DNA from: Cristatella mucedo
Taxonomy: Eukaryota > Bryozoa > Phylactolaemata > Cristatellidae
NCBI GenBank assembly: GCA_009760855.2
Contig: WPIO01000324.1
Location: 1 to 64,000, forward strand
Length of the DNA stretch: 64,000 nucleotides
Reading direction: 5' to 3'
The position numbers and the translations under genes were made by a program. The notes under the pieces were generated by a model, which was given only the letters and a program-made list of their open reading frames with translations, searched no databases and was not told the origin of the DNA. Positions 22,640-34,014 of this stretch are shown here, piece after piece; position 1 is the first letter of the stretch, and each line of letters opens with the position of its first letter.

Positions 22640-22800
22640 ATTATATAAAATAGTAATAATACACTTGATGAAGCGCCCTCAGAGAACTTAATCTCTTTCT
22701 GTGATTAGAATTTGTTGCAAAGAAAACATGATCAAATGGTTAGTCGTATAAGCAACATCATTACATGGTTAGGGGTGATTGCGCACAGGGTTAGCACAAT
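22640..22800 (-). mobile_element. L2 LINE 3' end
   Basis: Minus-strand hairpin, tail and start of the 3' UTR. It adjoins the point at 22,857 where unit B similarity to unit A resumes. Confidence 0.75.
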
Positions 22801-23204
22801 TTCATTGAACCCATCGACAAATAAAACCGTTAACATACAATAAACTATAAAACTACAGGTTCCAGGACCGGATCCTCGCCCGCTGCTGCTTTCTGCCTAG
22901 TACGCATGCTGCATGTAGGCAATATGCATGCTGCATACGGGTGCTGCCGGCGCTCCGTGTGCGCATGCATGCATGCCGCTTGGATTTAAGCAGCGGCTGG
23001 CTGCACCTCTATCCAATCGCACTCCTGGCCGCTTCCGTGCCGCAGCTGGCCCTGCGCTAGAATTCCAACGAACGAGGCAGCTGCGGCAGCACCGATGCGT
23101 CGCATCGTGGGCCGCTGGCACCTCTGCCGCCGCTCGACAGCAACATCGGCAGCTCTTTGGCAACGAGCCCCAGACGTCCCTGTCTGTCGTCTGCAGGAGC
23201 AATC

Positions 23205-23398
23205 ATGAAGGCTCTGCGTGGCTCATTCCGGACTCGCATGCCGCTGGCCGTCGTCAAGCAGCCCGCTCAAGTCGTGCTTGCCTACGGCGACCACTGGCCA
23301 ATTATGAAGCAAGCCTCGACTGCCGGCATGGCCACTGCTACGCCGACCGAGCCTCCAACGTCCGAGAATGGCTTTGCCGGCTCTGCAGCAGGAAGAAA
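23205..23398 (+). pseudogene. ALAS B exon 1
   Basis: It is open from ATG and reads MKALRGSFRTRMPLAVVKQ, then AYGDHWPIMKQ. The Cys-Pro of copy A is Trp-Pro and Cys11 is Arg. The end 'agaaa|gtgagg' is two bases shorter than in A. Confidence 0.75.
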
Positions 23399-24447
23399 GT
23401 GAGGCTATTAACTTCGCATAGTTTTTTCTCGCTGTGCTTTGGTGTACTCCGTTGTGCCACTGACTTCACTGATAGCTGGGCTCGCCCCAGCAAACAGCGT
23501 GCCTGCAGAACCAGGCATGCAAGCACCCAGGTTTAGCCCAGGGGTGTCGTCTTTGACGGACGAAGCGATGGACTCGAACCTTGCAGCTTATAGAGAGCCC
23601 GGGTAGAGATTAAGTTATTTTGGAGTACTCGGCATGTGAATTGTATGTTCTGCATACGTTTTCCTTTGGGCCCCACCAGCGCTAGTCAGCTTTTGGTTGG
23701 AATTTATTTATCATGCTGACACCGGTTAGTCGGCTGAGCACCGTCGGCGCTGAAAGCGAGGCTGGTGCCTCGCCAGCGCTTGCTTCACCCTCACGAGTGC
23801 TGCTCAGCGACCGGAGTTTTTATCGCTCGACGCCAACTTCCGGAGCAGCTCGCCTCCACCTGTCGGTTAGACGCCCACACGAGGGGGCGCCTTGCTGGCT
23901 GATGCAAATTGTGTGTCCTGGTGCCGTTCCCCTGAGCAGCCGGAAGCATGGCGTGACCCCAAAGCAGCAGCTACGGGAGCCGGTCGCTGTCACAGCGAGG
24001 CAGCACTGGGCCAGTGCTAAATAGGTGGCAGCAGATTCGTCGTATCAACGGATGGCCACTGCTCCATTTCCATTTGCCGCCAAACAAGAAACCTTACGAC
24101 CTCCACACTTCCAAGATGTCTGTTGTTTCCAAGTGAGAGCTAAAGTGCCAGCCACAGCCCGAGAACGAGGCTAACTTTGACTCCAAACTGTAGAACTATG
24201 TAGACAAGGCTAGCTGGACGCCAGTTTGGCCTCGCGACAAGTTCACGGGTGTCGTGACTCCGAGCGTTCGCCAATGCAGCCACATCTTTAGTATGCTGCT
24301 TTGTCGGTTGCCTGCGGAGCCGGACTACTAGAGAAGAGGTCGTTGCAGGTAGTAATTCAATCACTACTATGTTACTATGTTTTATTTATATTCGGAGCTG
24401 GACTATTAGGGCAGGTCGGTCGGAGCCGAAAATTAGAGCAGGCTCGT

Positions 24448-24665
24448 TGGTGAGCCGTGATGGCACACTAGGTAAGGCGGTTGCTTTTCAAGTCCTTGGC
24501 CCCGAGGTCGTGGGTTCGAATCCTTTGGTGGGCGATCTTTTATCGGTGGGCAATCCTTTATTACCACTGCAAGCGGTAGTGATAGCCGTAAAGGCTCTTC
24601 TGCCACTATACATAAAGAGGCTGCTAAATTAGCGAGTTCTTCTTCTTCTTGTTCTTCTTCTTCTC
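24448..24665 (+). mobile_element. tRNA-derived SINE (type I) with (TTC)n tail
   Basis: A box TGGCACACTAGG, B box GGTTCGAATCC, body with 'gatagccgtaaaggctcttc' and 'gaggctgctaaatt', then TTC repeats. It is the best-preserved type I copy here and is absent from copy A intron 1, so it postdates the duplication or was lost from A. Confidence 0.85.
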
Positions 24666-24896
24666 GTTGCCAGTCGGTCGTGCAGTCGGTCGAGTTGCAC
24701 TCGAAGCTTGAGGCCAAGCGAAGCCTGCTGCAGTGGCATGCTCGTTGGTGGAGGTCGACGTGCCACCGAATGCTGCGCACGTGCAGACCGTCGCGGCTAG
24801 CAGTATGCGTTCGTGGTGCCCAGCTCACATTTTTGTAAAGCGCTTGCTTCGGCTGGTCCAAAGTGCATCATTTCCGGTCGACATGTTGCACCTCAG

Positions 24897-25203
24897 GTGC
24901 GCCTCAGTCCGGCGGTAGGCCCGGTTTCCCGGCAGCGCTCCTCCTGCCTGTTTCAGCTTCGCCCAAGCCTTCGGCGCCGGCAGAGCAAGCCGGAAGCAAG
25001 TTCGCCTACGAGCAGCTCTTCAAGGATCGCATCCAGGACAAGAAGGACGATCAGTCGTACCGCGTCTTTCGCAAGGTGCTTCGAGATGCCAGCCGGTTCC
25101 CGTATGCCACGGAGCTGACACGCGGAAAGAAGGACATACAAGTGTGGTGCAGCAACGACTACCTCGGCATGAGCTGGCATCCGCAAGTGCGCAAGGCCGT
25201 CCA
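24897..25203 (+). pseudogene. ALAS B exon 3
   Basis: It has the same 307-base length and splice borders as in copy A, is fully open, and keeps [14 protein letters not shown]. An open frame continues upstream to a possible new acceptor at 24,839-24,840. Confidence 0.88.
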
Positions 25204-25688
25204 GTGAGTCATGCTGTCTCCCTTAGGCCGCTGCTCGGTGCCAGGCGCACGTGCTAGCGCTGCCTTGCGAGCTAATTAAATGCCTGCTCATCCCTGGAGA
25301 TCAATTTGGGCCAGGCAGCGCTATAGGAGAGAGATTCGCACCCGGCAGTGTAGCACACGTCTTTCAGAGCGCCGATCAGAAATATGGCACCTCGGCAACC
25401 TCTGGCCTTCAGCACGATGAGCTCGGATGCAGACGTTTAACTAGTGGCTGCACTCGTTTGCCTCGTCTTTACCCCCGGCTGCCGCCTCTGTCTCGAGGCT
25501 GCCGTGCAATCAGGGCAGGGCCAGCACTCGCCGTGTCCTGCTTTGCACAGCCACTTGCTGTTCACTTGCTGGGCTTCGACAGACTTCTGACTGGCTCGCT
25601 GCTGTGGCTGGCTGCGGCTGTGGCAGGTCGCTCGATGTCAGCCCTGGCAGGGACGCTGTCAGCGCCAGCAGAGACCGAGTCAATCGAC

Positions 25689-25711
25689 GAGAGAGAGAGA
25701 GAGAGAGAGAG

Positions 25712-25751
<40 letters not shown>

Positions 25752-25870
25752 TGTGCGCGTGTGCATGTGTGTGTGAGTGTGTGTGTGCGCGCTTGTGTGT
25801 GTGTGAGTGGAAAAATGTGTGTATGTGTGTGTGTGCACGTGTGTGTGTGTGTATGTGAGTTGCTGCACAA
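25689..25870. repeat. (GA)n/(GT)n microsatellite, ALAS B intron 3
   Basis: GA tract followed by GT-rich tract, at the counterpart of 12,490-12,640 in copy A. Confidence 0.9.
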
Positions 25871-26214
25871 TCGGTATGTCCCTGTATGTGTTAATGTGTA
25901 TGTGTGTTTGTGACAGCCCTCTGCACGATCTTACTCGGGCTGGGTAAACACTTTTATCTCCAAACCAGGCCGGCCAAGTCAAGTCTATACATTTTAGCTG
26001 CCAGCATTGAGGGAGCATCCCTCCCCTGTACTCTTTCAGCAGAACTTATATTCCATGCAAGCTTTGCTTTTGAACTATCGAGCCATTGTTCATTCGAACC
26101 AGCCTGACAGCTGGCCAAAGTCTGCGATAGATGGATGTCCGCACAGATGCTAATGCATGGATTTGGGCAGAACACCGAACCCTTACCAGTACTCTGATTC
26201 CTCTCTGCATTCCA

Positions 26215-27195
26215 GCAGGTTGAGCGCTGACTCGAAGCACGTTTTGCTGACAATCGCACCTGAATGACAACAAATTTTGTGAAGATGACGACCAAAACAA
26301 CTTACTGGCCATATGCAAATATCAAACTTGTCCCTCAAAATGGTATTGGCCAGCATATCTCCCCCCACAGAATATGCAAGCTGTCCAAGTGCCCTTTTCC
26401 CGAGTAAGCTTTCACTTGTCGACCACATCAGCTCCACACTCAAGTCTGCCTACTTTTAGCTACATAACAATGCTAAAGCTTGGGTCTGCTTAGCCAGTGA
26501 TACCTATCCGAGTTGAGCTATGCATTTCCGATATCCCATCCCCACTTCTGTAGCTCACTATGTGTTGTTACGAGTGGTATGACGAATGCAGTTGGGGTAA
26601 AACTCAGCAGTCATGCTTGTTTGCCGTGAGCGCCGTAGTTGCCACATTACACCACTTCTCACCGACCTGGACTGACTCTCCACCAAGCAGTGCATCGACT
26701 TTAAGGCTTTGTCCTTCACGTTTAGATCGCTTGATTCTCTTTCTCTAGCCTACCAATCTGAAATACTTCCCCACCAGGCCAGCCACCGTACCACCTCGTC
26801 ATTGCGATCAGGCCGGATTGCACCACGATCGTTCCTTTGACTTTTGTCTTTAGCTGTGAGTCGTATCAAACTCAAATCTTCTGGAGACCAAATCTTTTAT
26901 TCGTATATGCTCTGATGACCTGGAACTCACTGTCGACAGACGTCACGACATCTTTTGACTTGAAATTTAGAAAGCAACTAAAAATGCAACTGTTTGTCAC
27001 AGCATTTGTTGGTCTCCATAAATTGTCTTTTGTGTGTATATGCATTGTGACACGGTGCATATTATCACTAGCCAATCGACAAGCCTCCTTTTCAGCATAT
27101 GCAAAGAGTTTAGAACGAGATTGAGTTCCATTAGGGTGCTATACACAGATCGTAGTACTATTACTATTATTATTATTATTATTGTTATGCTATCA
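26215..27195 (+). mobile_element. decayed L2 LINE in ALAS B intron 3
   Basis: The same insertion as 12,830-13,500 in copy A, including the tail 'ccattagggtgctatacaca' and (ATT)n. It keeps an inner part missing from A, with a remnant of the HITPLL/LAD region. Confidence 0.8.
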
Positions 27196-27713
27196 ATATT
27201 TTTAGTGTTATTCAGTGTTATACCGGACGTCTGTGTGCTGCCTCGTGCCACCTTCGTCGATGCCACGTGGTTATGGCTCCTTTTCTTCTCTGTTTCTTTC
27301 TGCCGAGACCGTGGCAGTGGGAGGGCAGACGAGCCAAGTGTTGAGTCGCAATATCCTGTGCACTGTGCACGGCATAGCTACCACCGCTGCCATCGACCAC
27401 GGCATCGGTCGCACAGCTGAGTAATCCCGGCATGGCGGTTCCAGCGCAGTTTGGTAGCACCCTGCGCTGGACCTGGGTGAGCGCAATCGTGGCCGCTGCA
27501 CCACTTTCTCTGTCGCGGCAGCAAACGGGTTCGAGCCCATTGCAGGGCCTCCGCCTGTGGTTTCCGCCCATTCAATTCCCACTCCGCAGATGGTTTACTA
27601 GGGGTGGCTGTGCCTTCGAGTTTCAGCAGACTCAGGCTGCTGCTTCGAACTCTCCCCTCCCCCCTGCAGCTTGCTTGCTCAACCTCCACCTGCTTTTTCC
27701 TTTCAATTTACAG

Positions 27714-27898
27714 CGAGGCAGTCGATGTGCACGGTGTTGGGGCCGGTGGCACTCGCAACATTTCTGGCAACTCGCCTCTGCACGAGCGCCTCGAGGCCGA
27801 GCTGGCACGCCTGCACCAGAAAGAGGCTGCCCTGCTGTTCACCTCATGCTACGTGGCCAACGACACGTCCCTGATGACGCTTGCCAAAATGATGCCCG
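27714..27898 (+). pseudogene. ALAS B exon 4
   Basis: Same length and borders as in A. The glycine signature reads [13 protein letters not shown], with one Ala to Val change. Confidence 0.92.
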
Positions 27899-28008
27899 GT
27901 CAGTGGCCATGCCGGATGCACTCAACCGTCACGTGCAGCGGCAGGCGCCCTTCGGGCGCACATGGCCTCTACTCTATGATCATGCTAACGCTGCTGTGTC
28001 GCTCGCAG

Positions 28009-28188
28009 GTTGCCACATCTTCTCCGACTCGGGCAACCACGCCTCCATGATCCAGGGCATCCGAAACAGCGGCGTGCCGAAGCACGTGTTCAAGCACATT
28101 GACCCGGCCGACTTGCGAAGGCTAATGATGACGGTGCCTCTGTCGACACCAAAGATAGTGGCTTTCGAGACCGTCTACTCGATGTCGG
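28009..28188 (+). pseudogene. ALAS B exon 5
   Basis: Same length as in A. It has RNSG where A has RNSC, and FKHID where A and the family have Asn-Asp. Confidence 0.92.
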
Positions 28189-28524
28189 GTGAGCCGGCCG
28201 CCCATCGCTTGGCAGTGCACGAGACTGCACGTGGGCCATGCTAGCAGGTGTGCCCTCCTCGGGCACATCGGGCGAGTCTCTCGGAGCATGCGGCTGGCTG
28301 CGGAGCTGGCCGTCGATCGATACGATCGTTCGATGTATTATCTAGCGGCAGATGAAGTGCTCCCACCGCTGTCGTCACCGCCCACTGCACTCGGTGAACG
28401 ACTGCTGCCCACTCTGCTGCCGCCGACTCGAACCTTTGACCCTTGAGGCCATGAATGCCAAGCGAGTCACCTCTATGAAGGCCAAGACCTAGCGACGCCA
28501 TGCTCTCCCTTTGCTTGCGTGCAG

Positions 28525-28556
28525 GCGACATTAGGGGCACGCTCGAGTCGGTGAAG
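28525..28556 (+). pseudogene. ALAS B exon 6, deleted to 32 bases
   Basis: Both splice borders are kept, but only GDI and RGTLESVK remain. The 91 codons for the PLP pocket between them are absent and the frame is unchanged. Confidence 0.9.
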
Positions 28557-28769
28557 GTGAGAGGTCAATGCCGAGCAAGCACATCGAGCCGTCGGCGGCC
28601 AGAGCTCGCCGGCTGCGCTACGACCAGCGATTTGTGGCAGCAGTCTGCTGCATTTTGGTCACTCCTTTCACTTGCCAGTCGGTAGCAGCAAAGAGTGGCA
28701 ACCAGTCCTCAGCGTCACTCGCTATTATACATTCATTAGTTTATACTTCGGGATGTGTGAATGCATGTT

Positions 28770-28806
28770 CACGTGCGTGCGTGTGTCTGTGTGTGTGTCT
28801 GTTTGT

Positions 28807-28882
<76 letters not shown>
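28770..28882. repeat. (GT)n microsatellite, ALAS B intron 6
   Basis: Counterpart of 15,198-15,338. Confidence 0.95.
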
Positions 28883-28884
<2 letters not shown>

Positions 28885-29028
28885 CCCGTACTATGTTCGA
28901 ACTAAATGTAGTAGTAAATCTGCATTTTAATCCCGCCAAAGTGGCATCGCTGCCTTCTGTATCGTTGCAAGCTTGTGTTAGTGATCTTTTCTTGATGTTT
29001 TTCTGCCTCTTCTCCCGGCATGCTGCAG

Positions 29029-29157
29029 ATACTGGCCAGCGATGAGGGTCGTGAGCTACGAGCGCGTCATCGGGCCAGCGTCAAAATGCTTCGCCAGATG
29101 CTGTTCGACAAGCGCATCCCTGTGTTGGACTGCCCCAGCCACATCCTGCCGGTCAAG
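29029..29157 (+). pseudogene. ALAS B exon 7
   Basis: It is 129 bases and almost identical to copy A (one Arg to Lys change in FDKRIPV). Confidence 0.92.
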
Positions 29158-29435
29158 GTGAGCGATTGCTATAGGTTCTTTGAGCACTGCAAGCCCCGCC
29201 CCCTCCAGTAGAGGGCAGTGTGCCCCCATGCCATGGCCCTGCCTCCCAATGAATGCTACCGGTCGTGCCAAAGCCACTATGGAATTGATGTGCTGGGTAT
29301 TAGCGTGCTAATGTTATCTGTGCTGTGGCAGCAACAGCATTGCACTGCAAACGTCGACCAGCGGTCACCAAAGTGTCATCGGTAGGCCCTCAATAAAAGA
29401 CAGGCTGCTTACATTCAAGAGCCGTCATCGTCTGT

Positions 29436-29594
29436 GGTAATAATAATAATAACCACACTTGATAAAGCGCCCCCAGAGAACTCAATCTCTTTCTAGGTGC
29501 TTTACATTTGCTGCAAAGGAAACACGATGGAAGGTTGAGTGATATCATGCTTGATAAGCAACACGAATAATATGGTTAGGGGTGACATGCACAT
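29436..29594 (-). mobile_element. L2 LINE 3' end, truncated by the next L2
   Basis: Minus strand: TTA tail, hairpin and about 110 bases of 3' UTR. It ends at a second ATA/ATT tail at 29,595, so a younger L2 inserted beside or into it. Confidence 0.85.
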
Positions 29595-30130
29595 AATAAT
29601 AATAATAATAATAATATTGCACTTGATAAAGCGCCCTCAGAGAACTTAATCTCTTTCTAGGCGCTTTACATTTGCTGCAAAGTGATACGCAATAGAATAG
29701 TAGGTAAAATCATGCTTGAAAAACAAACAAAATGAATAACATGGTTAGGGGTTACATGCACTGGGTCAGCATGCAAATGTGGTTAGTGGCAGCATGAACA
29801 GTGTCAGCACGCATAAGCACACCAAGGACGAATCACAGGGACCCACTAAATGCTGTCCTAAATAGGTATGTTTTTAAGTTTCTTTTAAATGTGGTCAGGT
29901 CAGGGGATGTTCTGATGCAGGTCGGGAGGGAGTTCCAGGCTGTGGGAGCATACGAGCTAAATGCACGGTCTCCAAAGGATTTAAGGTTTGTACGAGGCAT
30001 TTCTAGACTGTTGGATTCCGAAAAGCGAGTGGTACGATGCTTTGCCTGATGGGGTAGTATATCTGAAAGATAGGCTGGAGCCATAGAATGAAGAGACCTA
30101 AAAGTGAGCGACAAAACCTTGAAGTCAATC
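29595..30130 (-). mobile_element. L2 LINE 3' part
   Basis: Minus strand: tail, hairpin, 3' UTR and the ORF end (SYAPTAWNSLPTCIRTSPDL, RSLHSMAPAYLSDILPHQAK). It stops abruptly at about 30,130. Confidence 0.88.
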
Positions 30131-30470
30131 CGTTACATGGTCAGCATGCATGTGTGGTTAGTGGCAGTATGCCACAGAGTCAGCATGCATATGCTCATAA
30201 AGGACGAATCACAGGGACCCACTAAATGCTGTCGTAAATAGGTGCATTTTAAATTTCCTTTTAAATGTGGTCAAGTAAGGGGATTTTGTGACGCAAGTCG
30301 AGAGTGACTTTGAAGCTTTGCAAGTATACAAACGAAATGCATGGTCTCCGAAGGGTTTTTGGTTTTTACAAGGTATATATAGGTAAACAGTTAGCTTCCG
30401 AAAAGTGAGTGGTAGGATGCTTAGCCTGGCAGTAGATCTGATAGGTATGCATGCATAGGTATGCATGGAC
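30131..30470 (-). mobile_element. diverged L2 LINE fragment
   Basis: Minus-strand reading KSLSTCVTKSPYLTTFKRKF with frame damage; it lacks the 3' tail. Confidence 0.7.
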
Positions 30471-30571
30471 CAACTTAGATATGGTATCCCTGTCTAAACA
30501 ACCACGAATTTTAGCAATGCTGTATAGCTGAAAGTAGGCAGACTTGATTATGGAGATGAGGTTGTCTAACT

Positions 30572-30712
30572 AACTGGTTTTCTGCAGTGGTTAAGGTGTT
30601 CGCCCCTGACCAAGGTCTTGCCGAGGTCGTGTGGTGGAGCCCCCTAGCAGATGTGAAGGACATTAAGAGAGATTATGTTATCGTAGAGCACTATACAAAT
30701 GAGTTATATATA
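30572..30712 (+). mobile_element. tRNA-derived SINE (type II) with L2-like tail
   Basis: 'gcagtggttaaggtgttcg' is a tRNA-like A-box region. A degenerate B box (gtggagcccc) follows. The end, 'attaagagagattatgtta' and 'gagcactatacaaat', resembles the L2 3' end. A better copy lies at 55,225-55,376. Confidence 0.6.
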
Positions 30713-30715
30713 TTT

Positions 30716-31160
30716 TTGACAAAAGGTCACTTTTGAACATGACACCTAGATTTCGCAGAGATTCAACAGATGTGCTGTCAGCACCGATTTTGAGCATTAG
30801 CCTTTCCAATGTCTGAATCAGACTTGGTTTGCCCATAACTAGTAAGTTAGTTGTATCATAATTCAATTTAAGAAAATTTGCTGCCATCCATGTGTGGATG
30901 TCATCAATACGTGCAGAAAGGGAGTTAAGAGAATTCGACGTGCTTTATTGCTCAGAGGGATCAAAGCAAAGGTACAACTGAGTGTCCTCCGCATAAAGTT
31001 GAAAGCCTAGATTGTGCTTGGTCATTACATTGGCAAGAGGGAGAGTATAAACCATGAAAGGAACCGGATATAGCACGGAGCCCTGAGGTGCCCAATATTT
31101 CAGAGGTACCTCGGATGATCTTTGTCCATGCACATCAATACTCTGGGGTCTCTCACTGAG
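30716..31160 (-). mobile_element. L2 LINE reverse transcriptase fragment
   Basis: Minus strand: PLKYWAPQGSVLYPVPFMVY, LYAEDTQLYLCFDP (YADD changed to YAED) and WMAANFLKLNYDTTNLLVMG. It is damaged and truncated on both sides. Confidence 0.85.
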
Positions 31161-33200
31161 ATAATAATAATAATAATAATAATTCACTTGATAAAGCGCC
31201 CTCAGAGAACTTAATCTCTTTCTAGGCGCTTTACATTTGCTGCAAAGTGATATGCAATTGAATGGTAAGTAAAATCATGCTTGAAAAACAAACAAAATGA
31301 ATAATATGGTTAGGGGTGACATGCACAGGGTCAGCATGCAAATGTGGTTAGTGGCAGCATGCACAGTGTCAGCACGCATAAGCACATCAAGGACGAATCA
31401 CAGGGACCCACTAAATGCTGTCCTAAATAGGTGTGCTTTTAGGTTCCTTTTAAATGTGGTCAGGTCAGGAGATGTTCTGATGCAGGTCGGGAGGCAGTTC
31501 CAGGCTTTGGGAGCATATGAACTAAATGCACGGTCTCCAAAGGATTTAAGGTTTGTATGAGGTATTTCTAGACTGTTGGATTCCGAAAAGCGGGTGGTAC
31601 GATGCTTGGCCTGATGGGGTAGTATATCTGACAGATAGGCTGGAGCCATAGAATGAAGGCACCTAAAAGTGAGCGACAAAACCTTGAAGTCGATCCGTTG
31701 CTTGACTGGTAGCCAGTGCAGGTCGGCGAGAAGTGGAGTAATGTGGCAACTGCGACGCTCACGACAGACAAGCCTAGCTGCAGAGTTTTGCACCAGCTGC
31801 AATCGCCTGATCGCACATGCTGGTAGGCCAGTAAGCAGTGAGTTGCAGAAGTCGAGACGGGGATGTCACGAATGCATGGACCAACTTGGACGTGGTATCT
31901 TTATCTAAACAAGCCCGAATTTTAGCAATGTTATGAAGCTGAAAATAGGCGGATTTGACTGTGGAGCTGATATGGTCGTCTAACGAGAGGTCGCTTTGGA
32001 ATATGACACCTAGATTTCGAGCTGATTCGACAGGAGATATGCTGGCAGAGCCAATTTTGAGGGTCAGCCTTTCCAATCTCTGGATCACACTGGGTTCGCC
32101 CATAACTAGTAAGTTAGTTTTATCATCGTTAAGTTTTAGAAAATTTGCTGCCATCCATGTGCGGATGTCATCAATGCATGCAGCTAGTGAGTTTTGAGAA
32201 TTTGAGGTGCTCGAAGGCTGGGGGGGATCAAAGCAAAGGTACAACTGAGTGTCATCCGCATAGAAGTGAAAGCCTAGATTCTGCTTGGCAATCACATCAG
32301 CAAGAGGCAGAGTATAAACCGTGAAAAGAACCGGACCTAGCACTGAGCCCTGAGGTACTCCATATTTCAGAGGTACTTCATATGATCTTTGTCCATTCAC
32401 GTCAATACTCTGGAGTCTCCCACTGAGATAGGACCTGAACCACTGCAGAGCAGTGCCAGTGATGCCCAGGCGAGATGAGAGGCGCTCTAGAAGAACTTTG
32501 TGATCATGATGGTATCAAAAGCTGCCGAAAGATCAAGCAGAACAAGCAGAGACACTCTACCCATGTCTGCATTCCTAAGTAGGTCGTTGTATACCCGAAG
32601 CAATGCTGACTGTGTGGAGTGATTAGCTCTAAAGCCAGACTGGAGCTTACTAGCAAGGTGTGAGGTTTCGATATACGAGTTCAGCTGGTCCACCACGACC
32701 CGTTCGAGTGTCTTTGATAGGAACGGTAGAAGGGAGACTGTGTGGTAGTTGCTCAAGTTCTCTTGGTCTAGTGTTACTTTCTCGAGTAGTGGCCTGACTG
32801 CAGCTTTTTTTGAAAGGTGCTGGGACATGACCTGAGGCTAATGACATATTAATGATGTTAGTTATGCATAGCAGCAGCAGATCAATGCAGCGAAGGAGAA
32901 GAACAGTGAGAACAGAGTTCAAAGGACTTCATTGATTCGGATATGAACTTCAGGACGAGGTCACTAATGACCTGCTTGAATGTAGACATTGAGGTGCTGC
33001 AAGGAATCGAGGGACAGCATTCTAAGGGGGATGATGCCATCGCAGGAATGGACTCCCTGATCTTGTCCATCTTTTGGACAAAGATGCTCACATGGATCAT
33101 CAGGTAAGGAGCTCATCTGGGAGCTGTTGAGGAGAGGATGGCTGATCATCAGCATTTTTGCATTGTGCATCTGCGATTCAACGATTGGTTTTATAGAAGC
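31161..33200 (-). mobile_element. longest L2 LINE copy, with reverse transcriptase, in ALAS B intron 7
   Basis: Read on the minus strand from about 33,200: KSFELCS, a palm segment with NYHTVSLLPFLSKTLERVVV, SGFRANHSTQSALLRVYNDL and LLDLSAAFDTI, then YGVPQGSVLGPVLF, HFYADDTQLYLCF (catalytic YADD) and WMAANFLKLNDDKTNLLVMG. RNLGVIFQSDLSLDDHISS, LADLHWLPVKQRIDFKV and the SYAPKAWN region follow, then a 3' UTR, hairpin and (ATT)n at 31,161-31,190. The order fits the L2/CR1 clade. There is no endonuclease domain, so it is 5'-truncated. Frameshifts near 31,860, 32,480 and 32,810 make it inactive. Confidence 0.93.
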
Positions 33201-33381
33201 TAGACGTTGCCTTTACTAGGATCGGTAGGGTTATAACGTGGCTGGCTGCTAGATTAACCGAGCTTGCACTAATGCTACATTTAAATGAAGGCCACCTTGA
33301 CGGTGCCGTTGTTGGCTGCTCTGGCCTCAGAGTCCATCCCAGCATTCATTTCCAATTTCTGCCACTGCTTGCTTCTCCAAG

Positions 33382-33720
33382 GTGGGCGACCCTCAACTCG
33401 TCGTCAAGGCATCCAACGACCTGCTGAACGACCACGGTATCTACGTGCAGCCGATCAACTACCCCACCGTGCCTCGCGGCCAGGAGATGCTGCGAGTGGC
33501 GCCCACGCCCCACCACCAGCCGGCCATGATTAAGCACTTCGTCGACTCGCTCGTCAGCGTCTGGAAGCGCAACGGTCTGCGATTCGTTGATCGCTCGCCT
33601 CAGTGCGGCCGCTGCCGGCTGCCTCTCAAGTCGGCCTACTGGAACCAGGACGCAGCAGAGGCGAGCATGTGCGGTGGACGCGAGTGCAAGAAGTACCTGC
33701 TGCAGGCCACAGCCGCTTAG
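33382..33720 (+). pseudogene. ALAS B exon 8
   Basis: It is open to TAG, with two residue changes from copy A (IEHF to IKHF, last residue D to A). Confidence 0.93.
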
Positions 33721-33776
33721 CGGCCACCACCTCACGGTCGACTCGACTCTGTGGGCTCGGCTTTCATTTTAATCTC

Positions 33777-33779
<3 letters not shown>

Positions 33780-33852
<73 letters not shown>
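33780..33852. repeat. (CT)n microsatellite in the ALAS B 3' region
   Basis: Counterpart of the shorter tract at 16,743 in copy A. Confidence 0.95.
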
Positions 33853-33855
<3 letters not shown>

Positions 33856-33954
33856 GCTTTTGGTACTCTATTTTTATTTTTTCGGCTAGGGGTTGACATG
33901 CAAATTCGGTATTTCTAATGTTTCTGGGCCCAGATGTATTGCCGACGACGTCAA

Positions 33955-33960
33955 AATAAA
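33955..33960 (+). terminator. polyadenylation signal of ALAS B
   Basis: AATAAA in the same context as in copy A, but about 235 bases from the stop because the CT tract is longer. Confidence 0.65.
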
Positions 33961-34014
33961 TCCTGGTGCTGGTTTTACTTAGTGGTTCTCCGGATTGGCC
34001 GGAAGTCAATGCCA

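Larger units (their letters stand above)
23205..33720 (+). pseudogene. 5-aminolevulinate synthase, copy B (catalytically dead; pseudogene or pseudoenzyme)
   Basis: It is paralogous to copy A. Exons present are 23205-23398, 24897-25203, 27714-27898, 28009-28188, 28525-28556, 29029-29157 and 33382-33720. Exon 6 lacks the 273 bases equal to 14,722-14,994 of copy A, removing 91 codons in frame with FVDEVH and the PLP lysine. Exon 2 has AG changed to AC at its acceptor, and a deletion runs from its middle through intron 2. Exon 1 ends in phase 2 where copy A ends in phase 1, so direct joining to exon 3 would shift frame. Cys31 of the heme motif is Trp. Exons 3, 4, 5, 7 and 8 are open and close to copy A. 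Intron 7 has grown to 4.2 kb by LINE insertion. No ALAS activity is possible. Whether a protein is made is unknown. Confidence 0.9.

Noticed and set aside
24448-24530. tRNA gene call from A and B boxes (also at 22,056, 44,818, 55,225, 55,440 and 58,095)
   Set aside because: The heads are followed by conserved SINE bodies and tails, occur in many diverged copies and do not fold as complete tRNAs.
31161-33200. Retrovirus or LTR element
   Set aside because: No LTRs, protease or integrase. The RT motif order, hairpin and simple-repeat tail fit an L2/CR1 LINE.
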